A stretch of DNA of 55,409 nucleotides from Acidobacteriota bacterium (GCA_013286165.1 JABDGF010000008.1:1-55409), one strand, 5' to 3'. Positions 1-8,045 are shown, counted from the stretch's first letter. Numbers and translations are program-made. Notes: generated by a model from the letters alone, not told the origin.

Positions 1-1316
1 GAGAGTGCCACTTCGGAAACGACGAGCAGGCGCGAGAGTCGCGTGTGGCGGCGACCGAAACCGGTGCCGCGGCCGCCTTCGCGGAGATTTTCGAGCTGGC
101 TGGGATTGGCGGCTTGGAGCGCGGGCGCGAGACCGAAGAGAAATCCGGCCAACAGCGATATCGCGAAAGCGAACGCGAGTGCGCCCGTGCTGATGTTGAT
201 TTCATTGAGACGCGGGAGGTCTGGAGGAGCGAGGCTGAGGATCGCGTTTTTCAGCAGCAGCACGGTGAACAGAGCGACGACGCCGGAGATCACGGAGAGC
301 AGCATGCTTTCGGTGAGGAGTTGACGCGCCAAGCGCGCGCGGCTTGCGCCCATCGAAAGGCGAATTGCGATTTCGCGGCGGCGGCCTGAGGCGCGAGCGA
401 GAAGAAGATTTGCGATGTTGACGCAGGCGATCAGAAGGACGAAGCCGACGGCTCCGAAGAGGATGAAGAGTTCGGTGCGTTGCGGGCCGACGAGATCTTC
501 TTTCACGGGAACGATGCGCACGGCCCACTTCGCGGCGGCGGGGTAGTCGGACGGATATTGCGCGGCGAGCTGCGCGGTGTACATGTCGAGCTGTGCTTGC
601 GCCTGAGCGACGGTGAGGCCGGGCTTCAAGCGTGCGATGGCGGCGGGAATCAGACGCATCGAGCGGACGGCGGGAACAGGAAACGGAGCGCCGTAAAAAC
701 CGGTGGCGAGAAAAACTTCTACGTCTGTGTCGAGAGTGCGACCGGGATGGCGGAATCCCGGCGGCATGACGCCAACGATAGTGTAGAGGTCGTTGTCGAG
801 ATGCATTTTGCGGCCGATGATATTTGGATCGCTGCCGAAATTCGAGCGCCAGAAGCCGTCGCTGATTACGACGGGCTCGAGAAAACCCGGCACGGAATCT
901 TGCTTTGTGTAAACGCGGCCGAGCTGCGCTTTGGCGCCGAGCAGCGTGAAGTAATCGGGACTGGTGACGAGGCTTTCGGCGCGCACGGTGCGATCGCCAC
1001 CGACGACGGCGGAATTGCTCGGCGCGACGGCGGAAATTTCCTGGAAGACGCCGGAGTGATCTTGAAGGTCCCAGAGTTCGGGCGCGGACATGCCGACGTC
1101 TGGATCGTTGGGGCCGCGGAGATCGTCGAAGACGCGCACGAGTTGATCCGGCTGAGGGAACGGGAGTGGGCGGAGGAGGACTGCATAGACGACGCTGAAG
1201 GTGGCGACGTTGGCGCCGATGCCTAGCGCGAGAGTGAGGACAGCGACGAGCATGAAGCCGGGGCTTTTGAGCAGGATGCGGAACGCGTATCGCAGGTCTT
1301 GGATGAATGAGGGCAT
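1..1316 (-). CDS. ADOP-type ABC transporter permease (MacB/FtsX-like), 3' part cut by window edge
   Basis: The 438 visible residues begin [20 protein letters not shown] and continue into a hydrophobic segment with [17 protein letters not shown], the hallmark N-terminus of the large MacB-like permeases called ADOP that are expanded in Acidobacteriota. A periplasmic MacB-type domain follows (about residues 50-270), then a transmembrane block with [17 protein letters not shown] and [18 protein letters not shown], typical of the FtsX core. The family is usually about 800 residues with two FtsX blocks, so roughly half is missing beyond position 1. The ATG at 1316 is preceded by GGAGGAT, a strong ribosome binding site. 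No ATPase partner gene is visible. Members are assumed to move lipophilic or peptide substrates across the inner membrane; the substrate here is unknown. Confidence 0.9.
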   Translation of the reverse strand, partial: MPSFIQDLRYAFRILLKSPGFMLVAVLTLALGIGANVATFSVVYAVLLRPLPFPQPDQLVRVFDDLRGPNDPDVGMSAPELWDLQDHSGVFQEISAVAPSNSAVVGGDRTVRAESLVTSPDYFTLLGAKAQLGRVYTKQDSVPGFLEPVVISDGFWRSNFGSDPNIIGRKMHLDNDLYTIVGVMPPGFRHPGRTLDTDVEVFLATGFYGAPFPVPAVRSMRLIPAAIARLKPGLTVAQAQAQLDMYTAQLAAQYPSDYPAAAKWAVRIVPVKEDLVGPQRTELFILFGAVGFVLLIACVNIANLLLARASGRRREIAIRLSMGASRARLARQLLTESMLLSVISGVVALFTVLLLKNAILSLAPPDLPRLNEINISTGALAFAFAISLLAGFLFGLAPALQAANPSQLENLREGGRGTGFGRRHTRLSRLLVVSEVAL

Positions 1317-1499
1317 GAGATCCTCCGTGATGCGATGGCGCTTGCGGGTGGTGTGTTGGTCGTATGGACGTGTGACGCGCTGGCAGAGTTAGCAGAATGA
1401 CTTGGAAAAGCGGGGATTTTTTGTGCGTTCGGGAGTCGGACGTGTGGACATTGTAGATTTGGTATGAAAATTCGGAGGAGTGCGGATGGAAAGCGAAGA

Positions 1500-1536
1500 G
1501 AGATCCTTCGGCCGGTGAACCGGCCTCTGGATGACG
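1500..1536. repeat. Dispersed hairpin repeat family R1, copy a
   Basis: The element has the layout GATCCTTC + stem-loop + TCTGGATGACG. The stem-loop GGCCGGTGAACCGGCC (1510-1525) is a 6 bp perfect stem with a TGAA loop, and the flanking ATCC and GGAT can add an outer stem. Near-identical elements lie at 39728-39766 and 47621-47659. Confidence 0.8.
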
Positions 1537-1548
1537 GCAAAGGCTGAG

Positions 1549-1607
1549 GCAACTGCAACTCCAACTGCAACGGCGAAGAGGGGTCCTTCGCTGCGCTCAG
1601 GATGACG
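1549..1607. repeat. Hexamer run followed by R1-related hairpin (copy b)
   Basis: Positions 1549-1578 read as consecutive six-base units GCAACT, GCAACT, CCAACT, GCAACG, GCGAAG. They lead into GTCCTTCGCTGCGCTCAGGA (from 1582), which shares the TCCTTCG...GGATGACG frame of the R1 family but has the centre CTGCGCTCA in place of the TGAA stem-loop. The outer TCC/GGA arms can still pair. Confidence 0.6.
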
Positions 1608-1629
1608 CGGCTGGAAAGAAGCCGCGCTG

Positions 1630-1684
1630 AAAAGCAAAAGCAAAGGCGAAGGCAAGGGCACACAGGCAACAGCGGCCTGTGCCA
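1630..1684. repeat. Hexamer run followed by R2 hairpin, copy a
   Basis: Positions 1630-1659 are five six-base units ending in GC (AAAAGC, AAAAGC, AAAGGC, GAAGGC, AAGGGC). They run directly into an inverted repeat with arms CACAGGC (1661-1667) and GCCTGTG (1675-1681) around a 7-base loop, followed by CCAC. The arms are identical in the copies at 1791 and 42442; only the loop differs. Confidence 0.7.
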
Positions 1685-1769
1685 CGTGCGTCTCTTCCCA
1701 ATGGTGATCAAGCCAAGAAGTTGGCGTGCTGCCAGGATTGGTAGTTGCTCGCCCCTTCTAAGGCAAAGT

Positions 1770-1815
1770 GCGACGGCAACGGCGAAGGCACACAGGCGAA
1801 CTCCAGCCTGTGCCA
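1770..1815. repeat. Hexamer run followed by R2 hairpin, copy b
   Basis: The units GCGACG, GCAACG, GCGAAG and GCACAC (1770-1793) lead into arms CACAGGC (1791-1797) and GCCTGTG (1806-1812) around the 8-base loop GAACTCCA, followed by CCAC. This repeats the architecture of copy a some 130 bp away. Confidence 0.7.
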
Positions 1816-1887
1816 CAGACTGGCTTCCCTGTTATGTGTGTGGCAAGAAGGTGGAGTTGTGCCTGGAGTGTGGATGGCTGAAGCGGG

Positions 1888-1992
1888 GGCCGACTGAGGG
1901 TTGGTCGTGCTCAGAGTCGAAACGCGAAGTTGCACTTCGTTGTGCTGGCTTTGGAACCGGCACAGACTGACAGTCTATGTTACAGCTCGCTG
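1888..1992. repeat. Composite of small hairpins (R3 family)
   Basis: The stretch starts with a degenerate copy (ACTGAGGGTTGGTC) of the perfect GGGACCAACT/AGTTGGTCCC hairpin at 42371. A CGAAGT-TGC-ACTTCG hairpin (1925-1939) and an AGACT-GAC-AGTCT hairpin (1964-1976) follow, then GCTCGCTGCGCTCGCC. The AGACT/AGTCT unit and the CTCGCTGCGCTCGC tail recur together at 42398-42435. Confidence 0.65.
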
Positions 1993-2016
1993 CGCTCGCC
2001 CTAGGCGGAGGCGGAT

Positions 2017-2793
2017 TTAGGGGGTTAGGCGAGTGGCTAGGTGAGTCCAGAGTTCGGAGTGGCCTACTGCGACTGAAGCTAGAGAGGCTGCGGAGAGGGC
2101 GGCGTAGCCTTTGAGGTATGTGCGATTTGGAGATTTGGACATGGCCCACTGGAGGAAGAAGAGCAGGGCGCCGAAAACCAGAACGGGAGTTTGGACGTAG
2201 AGCGGCGGGCGCGAGAGATTCCAAACGTACGGAGTGCGGCTGAGCGAGCCGGACTGGATGACCAGGGTGGCGAGCAGCATCATGGGGCGATGGATTTGCG
2301 GTTTGCGGCGGTAAAACCAACCGAGGCCGACGAAGCTGCCGAACATCAGCATCTGCATGAACATCATGGCTAGGAAAAATTTTGGGCCACCTAAATTTTC
2401 GTACGCTGCTTGGTTGAAGTGGACGGAGAACATGGCGACGAGCGGTCCGAGGATGACGATCGCCGCGCCGAGCAGGACGCCGAACGGACCGATGGCGAGA
2501 TGAAGTTTGCGGCGGCCGGTCTGGATGAGCGCGCATTGCACGAGAAACACGATCACCCAGCCCAGCATCGCGAGGCCGTGAACGATGATTAAGGGCGCGA
2601 TCTGAGCGTTGATGGCGCCATCGAGCGTCTTGCCGTGGAGGAGGAAATTGCGGAAGCCCTCGGCGGTGAACAGCAGCATTATGACGGCGGCGATGATGTA
2701 GAAGCGGCGATCGGAAGGGGTGCGGCTATCGGCGATTCGCGGAGCGACGCGCGAGGCAGGCGCGGGAACTTGAGCGGAGATCGTTTCCGACAC
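2017..2793 (-). CDS. Uncharacterised multi-pass inner-membrane protein
   Basis: I do not recognise a named family with certainty. The 258-residue protein has an N-terminal cytoplasmic tail of about 30 residues and then roughly six to seven hydrophobic segments (for example RFYIIAAVIMLLFTAEGF, LIIVHGLAMLGWVIVFLVQC, FGVLLGAAIVILGPLVAMF, LAMMFMQMLMFGSFVGLGWF). Two loops carry basic motifs, TGRRKLHLAIG and YRRKPQIHRPMMLLA, an arrangement seen in small proteins that resemble haem-free cytochrome b561 or DUF2306-like proteins. The GTG at 2793 was chosen because AAAGGAT lies 5 bases upstream. The in-frame codon at 2898 gives an unlikely arginine-rich extension. It stands alone between the repeat patch and an enoyl-CoA hydratase-like gene. 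Confidence 0.75.
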   Translation of the reverse strand: MSETISAQVPAPASRVAPRIADSRTPSDRRFYIIAAVIMLLFTAEGFRNFLLHGKTLDGAINAQIAPLIIVHGLAMLGWVIVFLVQCALIQTGRRKLHLAIGPFGVLLGAAIVILGPLVAMFSVHFNQAAYENLGGPKFFLAMMFMQMLMFGSFVGLGWFYRRKPQIHRPMMLLATLVIQSGSLSRTPYVWNLSRPPLYVQTPVLVFGALLFFLQWAMSKSPNRTYLKGYAALSAASLASVAVGHSELWTHLATRLTP

Positions 2794-2904
2794 GACGATC
2801 CTTTCGATGCGAGATTTTTCGGACGTTGAAGCGACGTGAACGAGTGGCGGGATTCTACACCCGTTTCGTTCGCGTGCAACTGGCCTGCGTGCAATCAACG
2901 CGGG

Positions 2905-3735
2905 CTACTTCTTGGTGCCGCTACCGTCGGGGCCGAGACTGGCCATATAGCGGCCGAAGTTCAATTCGAAGTCGCTGCGAACGCCGTAGCCTAGGTCGCG
3001 GACTTTGGCGCGGCGGGCTTGTGCGCCGGGCAACGCTAGAAGCGGGAAGAAAGGATCGGTGCTGGATTTCAGTTCGGCGGCGGTGGGCGTGCCGAAGCGG
3101 CTGAGTTGAGCTTTCGCGGTGGCGAGTGGCTCGCGGTCGAATGAGGCGATGCGGCGCGCGAGAGCATCTACGAACGGGTCGAGTTCGTGGTCGTCGAGCG
3201 TGCGATTCACCCAGCCGTAGCGTTCGGCGATGTCCGCATCGAAATCGTCGGCGCTGAGGACAAACTCGAGAGCACGCGAGCGGCCGACGAGGCGCGGCAG
3301 CCACTCCATGCCGCCGCCTCCCGGCACGAGTCCGACGCCGACTTCGGGGTTACCGAAGAGCGCATTTTGGCGGCTGGCGAAGCGCATGTCGCACGCGAGC
3401 ACGAATTCATTTCCGATGCCGCGCGTGCGCCCGCGAATTTTCGCGATGCTCACGACGGGCGACGACGCGATGTGCAGCACGAAGTCGCGCCAGAGGTCGA
3501 GGACTTCTGGGCGTGCGGCGGCTTTGGCGACGTCAAGGTGAGCGCAGAAAAATTCCGGATTCGCGGACTGGAACACGACGACCTTCACGTCCGGCTCCGC
3601 GTCGAGGCCGGCGAACAGCGCTCCCAATTGGACGATGGTGTCAGGCACGAACATGTTGATCGGCGGATTGTTGAATGTGACGGTCCACCGGCCGGCGTGC
3701 GTGCGGTCGATGGTGAACTGCGAAGAATCGGGCAT
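2905..3735 (-). CDS. Enoyl-CoA hydratase/isomerase family protein
   Basis: The 276-residue protein begins MPDSSQFTIDRTHAGRWTVT and has the crotonase-fold order: FNNPPINMF (substrate loop), VVVFQSANPEFFCAHLD (where the family's oxyanion-hole segment lies), VSIAKIRGRTRGIGNEFVLACDMRFAS, then FGNPEVGVGLVPGGGGMEWL. The usual GGG(C/M)E stretch is GIGNEF here, and the second catalytic glutamate region is EVGVGLVPGGGG. Length fits the family (about 260). GGAGAT five bases before the ATG at 3735 supports this start over an in-frame ATG 33 bases upstream. It may act on acyl-CoA thioesters, but the crotonase superfamily is broad and the substrate cannot be read from the sequence. It is separated from the VOC gene by 85 bp and may be co-transcribed with it. 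Confidence 0.85.
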   Translation of the reverse strand: MPDSSQFTIDRTHAGRWTVTFNNPPINMFVPDTIVQLGALFAGLDAEPDVKVVVFQSANPEFFCAHLDVAKAAARPEVLDLWRDFVLHIASSPVVSIAKIRGRTRGIGNEFVLACDMRFASRQNALFGNPEVGVGLVPGGGGMEWLPRLVGRSRALEFVLSADDFDADIAERYGWVNRTLDDHELDPFVDALARRIASFDREPLATAKAQLSRFGTPTAAELKSSTDPFFPLLALPGAQARRAKVRDLGYGVRSDFELNFGRYMASLGPDGSGTKK

Positions 3736-3820
3736 GGGGCATCTCCTCGTGTGGTTTGAAGAAATCACCGCAGCGACATGAAGCTTTCGAATTTTCGATC
3801 AGAGTTGATTCGGCGGCGCG

Positions 3821-4498
3821 CTACTTTGGGAGTTCGGCGCCGGATTGTTCTTTGACCATGTAGTCGGAATACCACTCGGGCCAGTTGGGATCGGCGGCGC
3901 CGATGCGTTTTTCGTGTTCGCCGTGAGCGGCGGACGCGCGTTTCAAAGCGGCGACCAGATCGGCGGTGGTGGCGAAGCTGGTGGCCGTGGAATCGATGCG
4001 GCCCGGCAGGCGTGTGGTGATTTCCTGGAAGAGCCAGCCGTTGCCATCGGGATCTTTGAAGGAAGCGAACGAGCGATAGCTGCCGTGATTCGGGTCGGGA
4101 CCGGCGACGCGGATCGCGCCGAAAATGTAAGGCTCGTCGGGGCCGACGTACTTGTCGCCGGCGCCGTGAAAGACTTCGCTGACTTTGATGCCGCGTTCGA
4201 TCAGCGCACGGCGCGCCGCTTCGATATCGGAAACGATGAGATACATACCCTGGGATGAGCCGGGCGTCGCGGCCGTGACGTTCTTGCCGAAGATCACGGA
4301 ACAACTGGAGCCCGGCGGCGTGAATTGAAGAACGCGGAAATCGGACTCGTGGGCGTAGTCGGCATCGAGCCGCCAACCGAGCTTTGAGTAAAACTCTTTT
4401 GCGCGATCGGCGTCGGAAACGGGAATCACGACGATCTCAAATTTCATGTCAATCGGTGCGGGACCTGCGACTTTACCGACAGCTTCGCCAGCGCTCAT
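3821..4498 (-). CDS. VOC (glyoxalase/bleomycin-resistance fold) protein
   Basis: The 225 residues contain one vicinal-oxygen-chelate domain (about residues 18-150): MKFEIVVIPVSDADRAKEFY and FYSKLGWRLDAD at the start and FKDPDGNGWLFQEITTR at the end, the classic metal-site strand. A C-terminal extension of about 70 residues ends with PNWPEWYSDYMVKEQSGAEL, a tail seen in VOC proteins of soil bacteria. The start follows AGAGGAGG. Members may be dioxygenases, epimerases or resistance proteins, so no reaction is assigned. Confidence 0.85.
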   Translation of the reverse strand: MSAGEAVGKVAGPAPIDMKFEIVVIPVSDADRAKEFYSKLGWRLDADYAHESDFRVLQFTPPGSSCSVIFGKNVTAATPGSSQGMYLIVSDIEAARRALIERGIKVSEVFHGAGDKYVGPDEPYIFGAIRVAGPDPNHGSYRSFASFKDPDGNGWLFQEITTRLPGRIDSTATSFATTADLVAALKRASAAHGEHEKRIGAADPNWPEWYSDYMVKEQSGAELPK

Positions 4499-4642
4499 GG
4501 AAGGCCTCCTCTGCTGAGCTTTGGGTGTGCGTATTTTATTTTTACAACGGGGAACCGAAATACAGGGGCCGAATTACGCGAACATCAACACGCCGCAAAA
4601 TGCCGGATGAAATTCGGAATATGCGCGTAAGGCTGCGCGGGA

Positions 4643-5599
4643 TTATTCGAGAAGCTTCCAGCCAGAATCGAGATTGAGCTGGTCGATGGACTTCGCGGCG
4701 TTGCCGGTGTCTTGCCCGAGGTCCTTCTGATAAATGGCGCCGTCGGAGGTGATCGCGAAGGTCATCACGCCGGAGTTGGAATATTCGGCGGGCCACGCGA
4801 GGATGGCGTAGCCGTCAGTCATCGCGCCATCGACGACGTAATCCATTGCGCCGCCGTTGGCCTGTTCGCCCTGCTTGGTAAGAATTTTGTAGAAGTAGCC
4901 GTGGTACGGCTCGTTCGGACCGCCGGTGTGGCCATCGGCAGCGGCTGCTGCGGCGAGCGGGCCGAGCGGACTTTCGTCGTCGCCTTCGGCTTTCCAGTAG
5001 AGGCCGTTGTGCTTGCCGGAATCGCTGACGAATTTCTGCGCGTACTGCTGGACGGTTGCGTCGTCGTGAAGCTGCGTGTAGTAGTCGTCCTGCGCGTCGG
5101 CCATCGCGGAGAGAGTATCCATCGCCTTGATTTCGTTTTCGCCGACGCGGCGCGCCTGAATTTCGTGCTTCGCGTCTTCGCCGTCGAAATACCACTGGCC
5201 GGAAGCATTTTTGGTGAGCGGGAAAGGCATCGGGTAATTCGAGGCGCCGATAGTGAGAATGTAATTGCCATCGACGAGCTTGTCCCAGCGGTGCATCTGG
5301 TCGTAGGCGGCGACGAAGCGGTTTTGATTATTCGTGTCGTCGCTGGGATCGCCGGAGAGGACGAGTTCCTTGGCGTTGGAGCCGAAGACGGTGATCAGCG
5401 CGTTGGTGTCGTGCGCTTTGGCGGCGTTGTAGAGCGCGACGCCGGCTGCGTCTTGCGACGCGAAGAGTTGCGGCGTGGCGGGGATGGATGAGGTTGCGCT
5501 TTTGCTGCATCCCGCCGCGAGCGCGACGATACCGCAGACCGCGCCGAGCGCGATCGTTTTCGAAAATTTCCGGAAGATCGAAATTCTGACGTCCGCCAT
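4643..5599 (-). CDS. DUF2950 family lipoprotein
   Basis: The 318-residue protein begins MADVRISIFRKFSKTIALGA and has a lipobox (VALAAGC, Cys near residue 29), so it is probably lipid-anchored after export. The body matches the DUF2950 pattern: FASQDAAGVALYNAAKAHD, LVLSGDP, VDGNYILTIGASNYPMPFPL, GQWYFDGEDAKHEIQARRVG ENE, EPYHGYFYKILTKQG, and the end FAITSDGAIYQKDLG. DUF2950 genes commonly sit beside DUF3300 genes, as here (85 bp downstream). The ATG at 5599 is preceded by GGAGGAG; the longer in-frame start overlaps the DUF3300 gene and adds an arginine-rich stretch. The biochemical role of the family is unknown; an envelope role is inferred from the lipobox. Confidence 0.9.
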   Translation of the reverse strand: MADVRISIFRKFSKTIALGAVCGIVALAAGCSKSATSSIPATPQLFASQDAAGVALYNAAKAHDTNALITVFGSNAKELVLSGDPSDDTNNQNRFVAAYDQMHRWDKLVDGNYILTIGASNYPMPFPLTKNASGQWYFDGEDAKHEIQARRVGENEIKAMDTLSAMADAQDDYYTQLHDDATVQQYAQKFVSDSGKHNGLYWKAEGDDESPLGPLAAAAAADGHTGGPNEPYHGYFYKILTKQGEQANGGAMDYVVDGAMTDGYAILAWPAEYSNSGVMTFAITSDGAIYQKDLGQDTGNAAKSIDQLNLDSGWKLLE

Positions 5600-5684
5600 G
5601 CCACTCCTCCGACTGCTGCTTCGAACTGGTTTGCGTGGTGCGGCAGCGCGCGGAAGATCGAGCCTCCGCGCGCCGCGCGTTTTC

Positions 5685-7190
5685 TTATTTAGGCTTGCCG
5701 CCGCCGCGATTGCCACCGCCGCCACGGCTCGAGTTCATGCTCTGGTTGCCGCGCGTGCTCGCCGCGCGTCCACCGGACGACATGGCACCGGGTTTCGGCG
5801 CGGGCTGAATCGACGGCCCCGCCGGCTTCGCAGGCGTTGGATAGCCGCGATTCGGCTGCGTGCTCGGCTTCGGGCCGGGCGCGGGTTGAATCGTCGGACG
5901 ACCGCCGCCTCCCGGTTGACCGGGCTTTCCGCCATTGCCCGGCTGTCCCGGCTTGGGGCCCGGGACCGGCTGAATTGTGGGCGGCTTTCCGCCACCGGGA
6001 TTGCCACCACCCGGCGGTCTCCCGCCTCCTGGGTTTCCGTTGCCTGGCGGACGACCACCGCCTGGGTTTCCACCGCCCGGCGGACGGCCGCCTCCGGGCT
6101 TTCCGGGATTGGGCTTGCCTGGGTTGTAAGGCGGACGACCTCCGCCCGGAGGGTTCGGTGGACGACCACCGCCTGGCGGTCTGCCGCCATTGGGAGGCCT
6201 GCCTCCGCCCGGAGGCGGACGATAACCTGGCGGCCTGCCGCCAACGGGGCGACCGGGCGGACGATAATAAGGAGGACGTCCGTACGACGGATAACCAGGG
6301 CGATACGGGCGATAGTAGCCGCCGCGCCAGTAAGGATTGCCGTAATAGACGTTGCGGTTATAGATGATCGTATTGCCGCCCCAACCCATTCCCCAGCAGC
6401 CCCAACCCCATCCCCAGCCGCCGCATCCGCCGCCGATTGCAGCGCCGATCGCAATGCCTGCGCCGAAGGAAATTGCAGCGGCGACGGCGACACCGGAGGG
6501 CGGGTAATACGTGTAACTCGGGACAACGACGGGAGGACCGTAAACGACGGTCGGGTTGTACTGCGGGACGTAAATGACTTGCGGATTCGCCGGTTGAATG
6601 ACGATGGTTTGCGGCGTTTCCTGGACGACTTTAATTTCAGAACTCGATTTCAGATTTCCAGCGGCTTGCGCTTTCACGCGCATGCGCTGGATGGCGGCCA
6701 TCACGTCGGACTGTTGCGTGGCTGCTGCTTCGCCGAGCGTGGAGGTCCACGAAAGATTGCGCGCGAGTTGGTCGAGTACGGTGGGGAATTGCGTGAGGGC
6801 CTTTACGGCGGGATCCCAATCCTGGCCATCGACGGCTTTGGCGAGCGCGTCGCCGGTGAGGCCCGAGTGATCGCGGAGGTAGAAGGATGCGTCGGTAATC
6901 TGATCGGGGAACGAGGCGGCGCCGAGAACTTGCGCGACGAGCGCGTCCGGATACAGCGCGATGGGAGCTACGACGCCGTCGAGTTCATTGGCGGTGAGCG
7001 GCGCGTAGTTGTCGTCGTCGGCGGTGTAATTCTGATCGCCGGCCTGCTGCGCTGCGGGCGCTTGTTGCTGCGCGGCGTTTTGCTGCTGCGGATCTTGTTG
7101 CTGGAGCAACTCAGCGGCGCTCACGGGCGAGAGTTCGAAGAGCATCGCGAACGAGGTGAGCACTGCGAAGGCTTTTTTGAAGAGAGTCAT
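5685..7190 (-). CDS. DUF3300 family exported protein with long Gly/Pro repeat tail
   Basis: The 501 residues start with a signal peptide (MTLFKKAFAVLTSFAMLFEL...VSAAE), then a Gln-rich linker, then the DUF3300 core (about residues 60-250) with PLTANELDGVVAPIALYPDA and LVAQVLGAASFPDQI, and PQVIYVPQYNPTVVYGPP. A glycine-rich hydrophobic segment with repeated GWGWG follows (about 230-280). The C-terminal 210 residues are low-complexity GGRPPGGG/GNPGGG repeats ending in a Gly/Arg/Lys tail. The DNA of this tail (about 5920-6280) is accordingly an imperfect tandem repeat. It pairs with the downstream DUF2950 lipoprotein. Function is unknown; a cell-surface or envelope role is inferred. Confidence 0.9.
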   Translation of the reverse strand: MTLFKKAFAVLTSFAMLFELSPVSAAELLQQQDPQQQNAAQQQAPAAQQAGDQNYTADDDNYAPLTANELDGVVAPIALYPDALVAQVLGAASFPDQITDASFYLRDHSGLTGDALAKAVDGQDWDPAVKALTQFPTVLDQLARNLSWTSTLGEAAATQQSDVMAAIQRMRVKAQAAGNLKSSSEIKVVQETPQTIVIQPANPQVIYVPQYNPTVVYGPPVVVPSYTYYPPSGVAVAAAISFGAGIAIGAAIGGGCGGWGWGWGCWGMGWGGNTIIYNRNVYYGNPYWRGGYYRPYRPGYPSYGRPPYYRPPGRPVGGRPPGYRPPPGGGRPPNGGRPPGGGRPPNPPGGGRPPYNPGKPNPGKPGGGRPPGGGNPGGGRPPGNGNPGGGRPPGGGNPGGGKPPTIQPVPGPKPGQPGNGGKPGQPGGGGRPTIQPAPGPKPSTQPNRGYPTPAKPAGPSIQPAPKPGAMSSGGRAASTRGNQSMNSSRGGGGNRGGGKPK

Positions 7191-7263
7191 ATCAAATCCT
7201 GAGTACAGCCGTTACCGGGCGATGCTGGTGATTCTGGCAGCGAAACGAAGCTGAAGCGCCGTG

Positions 7264-7299
7264 CAAAAGGGCAACCCGCGCATCCTACTCCGGCGCGGG
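7264..7299 (-). terminator. Possible intrinsic terminator after the sortase gene
   Basis: Read on the minus strand, CCCGCGC (7299-7293) pairs with GCGCGGG (7281-7275) around an 11-base loop. TTGCCCTTTTG follows. The T-run is short and interrupted, so activity is uncertain. Confidence 0.4.
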
Positions 7300-7310
7300 C
7301 ACGGCGTCAC

Positions 7311-8024
7311 TCATTTTTCGAGAGTTTCGAGCGAGGCCACGACGATGAAGCGCTTGGGTGCGGGGCCGACGAAGTGGAACGGGTAGCAGGTGATAAGCGT
7401 GAGGCGCGAGTCGGTGGTGGGCGCGAGGACGGAGACGTCGGAGGGATCGACGATGCTGGTGCCGGAGACGCGGTACTTATAGATCGCGGTGGCGGTGGTG
7501 AAATAAATTTCGTCGCCGGTGTGGATGTCGGCGAGGTCGCGGAAGTAGGTGTCGCGGTGCGCGGCAAGGGCGACGTTGCCGGGGTGGCCGGGAAGCGAGG
7601 TGCCGGCGAGGTGGCCGACGGATTCGGAGAGCGTGGCGTCGCTCTCGCCTTCCTCGACGACGGCGCTTACGCCGACGCTGGGAATTTCGATGCGGCCGAG
7701 AGGCGGCGGGCCCGACTTATCGGAGGCGAGTGTAGGCGCGGAGTTCAGAGTTTTATCGAGTTGCGCGGATTGCGCGCGAAGAGCGTCGAGGCGCGAGTTC
7801 TGGTGGGACTGATGGATCGCGGCTGCGGAATACTGCGCGGTGCAGTAGCCGAGCGCGACGACGGCGACGATGCCGAGGAAATATTCGGCGGGCTTGCGCA
7901 TTCGGCGCCAGTCGCGCGACCGCAGCGCGGCGTTCACTTCGTCGATCTTGGCGCGCGGGGCGATGGGATGCTTGAGCCAGCGTCGGGCTCGGGCGCGAAG
8001 CTCGTTGAATTTTGTGGAGGCCAT
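7311..8024 (-). CDS. Class D-like sortase (transpeptidase)
   Basis: The 237 residues have a cytoplasmic N-terminus of about 45 residues, one membrane anchor (about 47-63, AEYFLGIVAVVALGYC), and a sortase domain from about residue 105. Catalytic residues are in place: His156 in ALAAHRDTYF, Cys213 in LTLITCYPF, Arg225 in PAPKRF. The TLxTCxP motif and IEIPSVGVSAVV with GHLAGTSLPG match class D sortases. Sortases cleave an LPxTx motif on exported proteins and join them to an amino nucleophile. The gene immediately upstream in transcription order encodes a protein ending in LPQTA + hydrophobic segment + basic tail, its likely substrate. The nucleophile in a diderm cell is not evident. Confidence 0.92.
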   Translation of the reverse strand: MASTKFNELRARARRWLKHPIAPRAKIDEVNAALRSRDWRRMRKPAEYFLGIVAVVALGYCTAQYSAAAIHQSHQNSRLDALRAQSAQLDKTLNSAPTLASDKSGPPPLGRIEIPSVGVSAVVEEGESDATLSESVGHLAGTSLPGHPGNVALAAHRDTYFRDLADIHTGDEIYFTTATAIYKYRVSGTSIVDPSDVSVLAPTTDSRLTLITCYPFHFVGPAPKRFIVVASLETLEK

Positions 8025-8045
8025 GCTTTCGATCTGAACGTCGAG

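Larger units (their letters stand above)
1317..2016. other. 700 bp intergenic patch packed with short hairpin repeats, no gene supported
   Basis: No reading frame here looks like protein. Open frames are short, arginine-rich and cross repeats. The stretch holds two related TCCTTCG...GGATGACG elements, runs of six-base units ending in GC, two CACAGGC/GCCTGTG hairpins, and AGACT/AGTCT and CGAAGT/ACTTCG hairpins. These are annotated separately. Copies of the same elements recur at about 32.8, 39.7, 42.4 and 47.6 kb of the window, always at or next to gene ends. Confidence 0.75.

Noticed and set aside
1223-1816. 197-residue minus-strand frame covering the repeat patch
   Set aside because: It runs through hexamer and hairpin repeats and overlaps the ADOP gene; no protein-like composition.
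1500-1990. Insertion sequence or MITE with transposase
   Set aside because: No terminal inverted repeats bounding the patch, no target duplication and no transposase fragment; the elements are individually short.
5920-6280. CRISPR-like tandem pattern
   Set aside because: The periodicity comes from codons of the Gly/Pro tail; units are short and contiguous with no spacers.
5475-7202. 575-residue plus-strand frame across the DUF3300 gene
   Set aside because: Low-complexity Arg/Ala/Thr text produced by the reverse complement of the Gly-Pro repeats; no ribosome binding site or domain.
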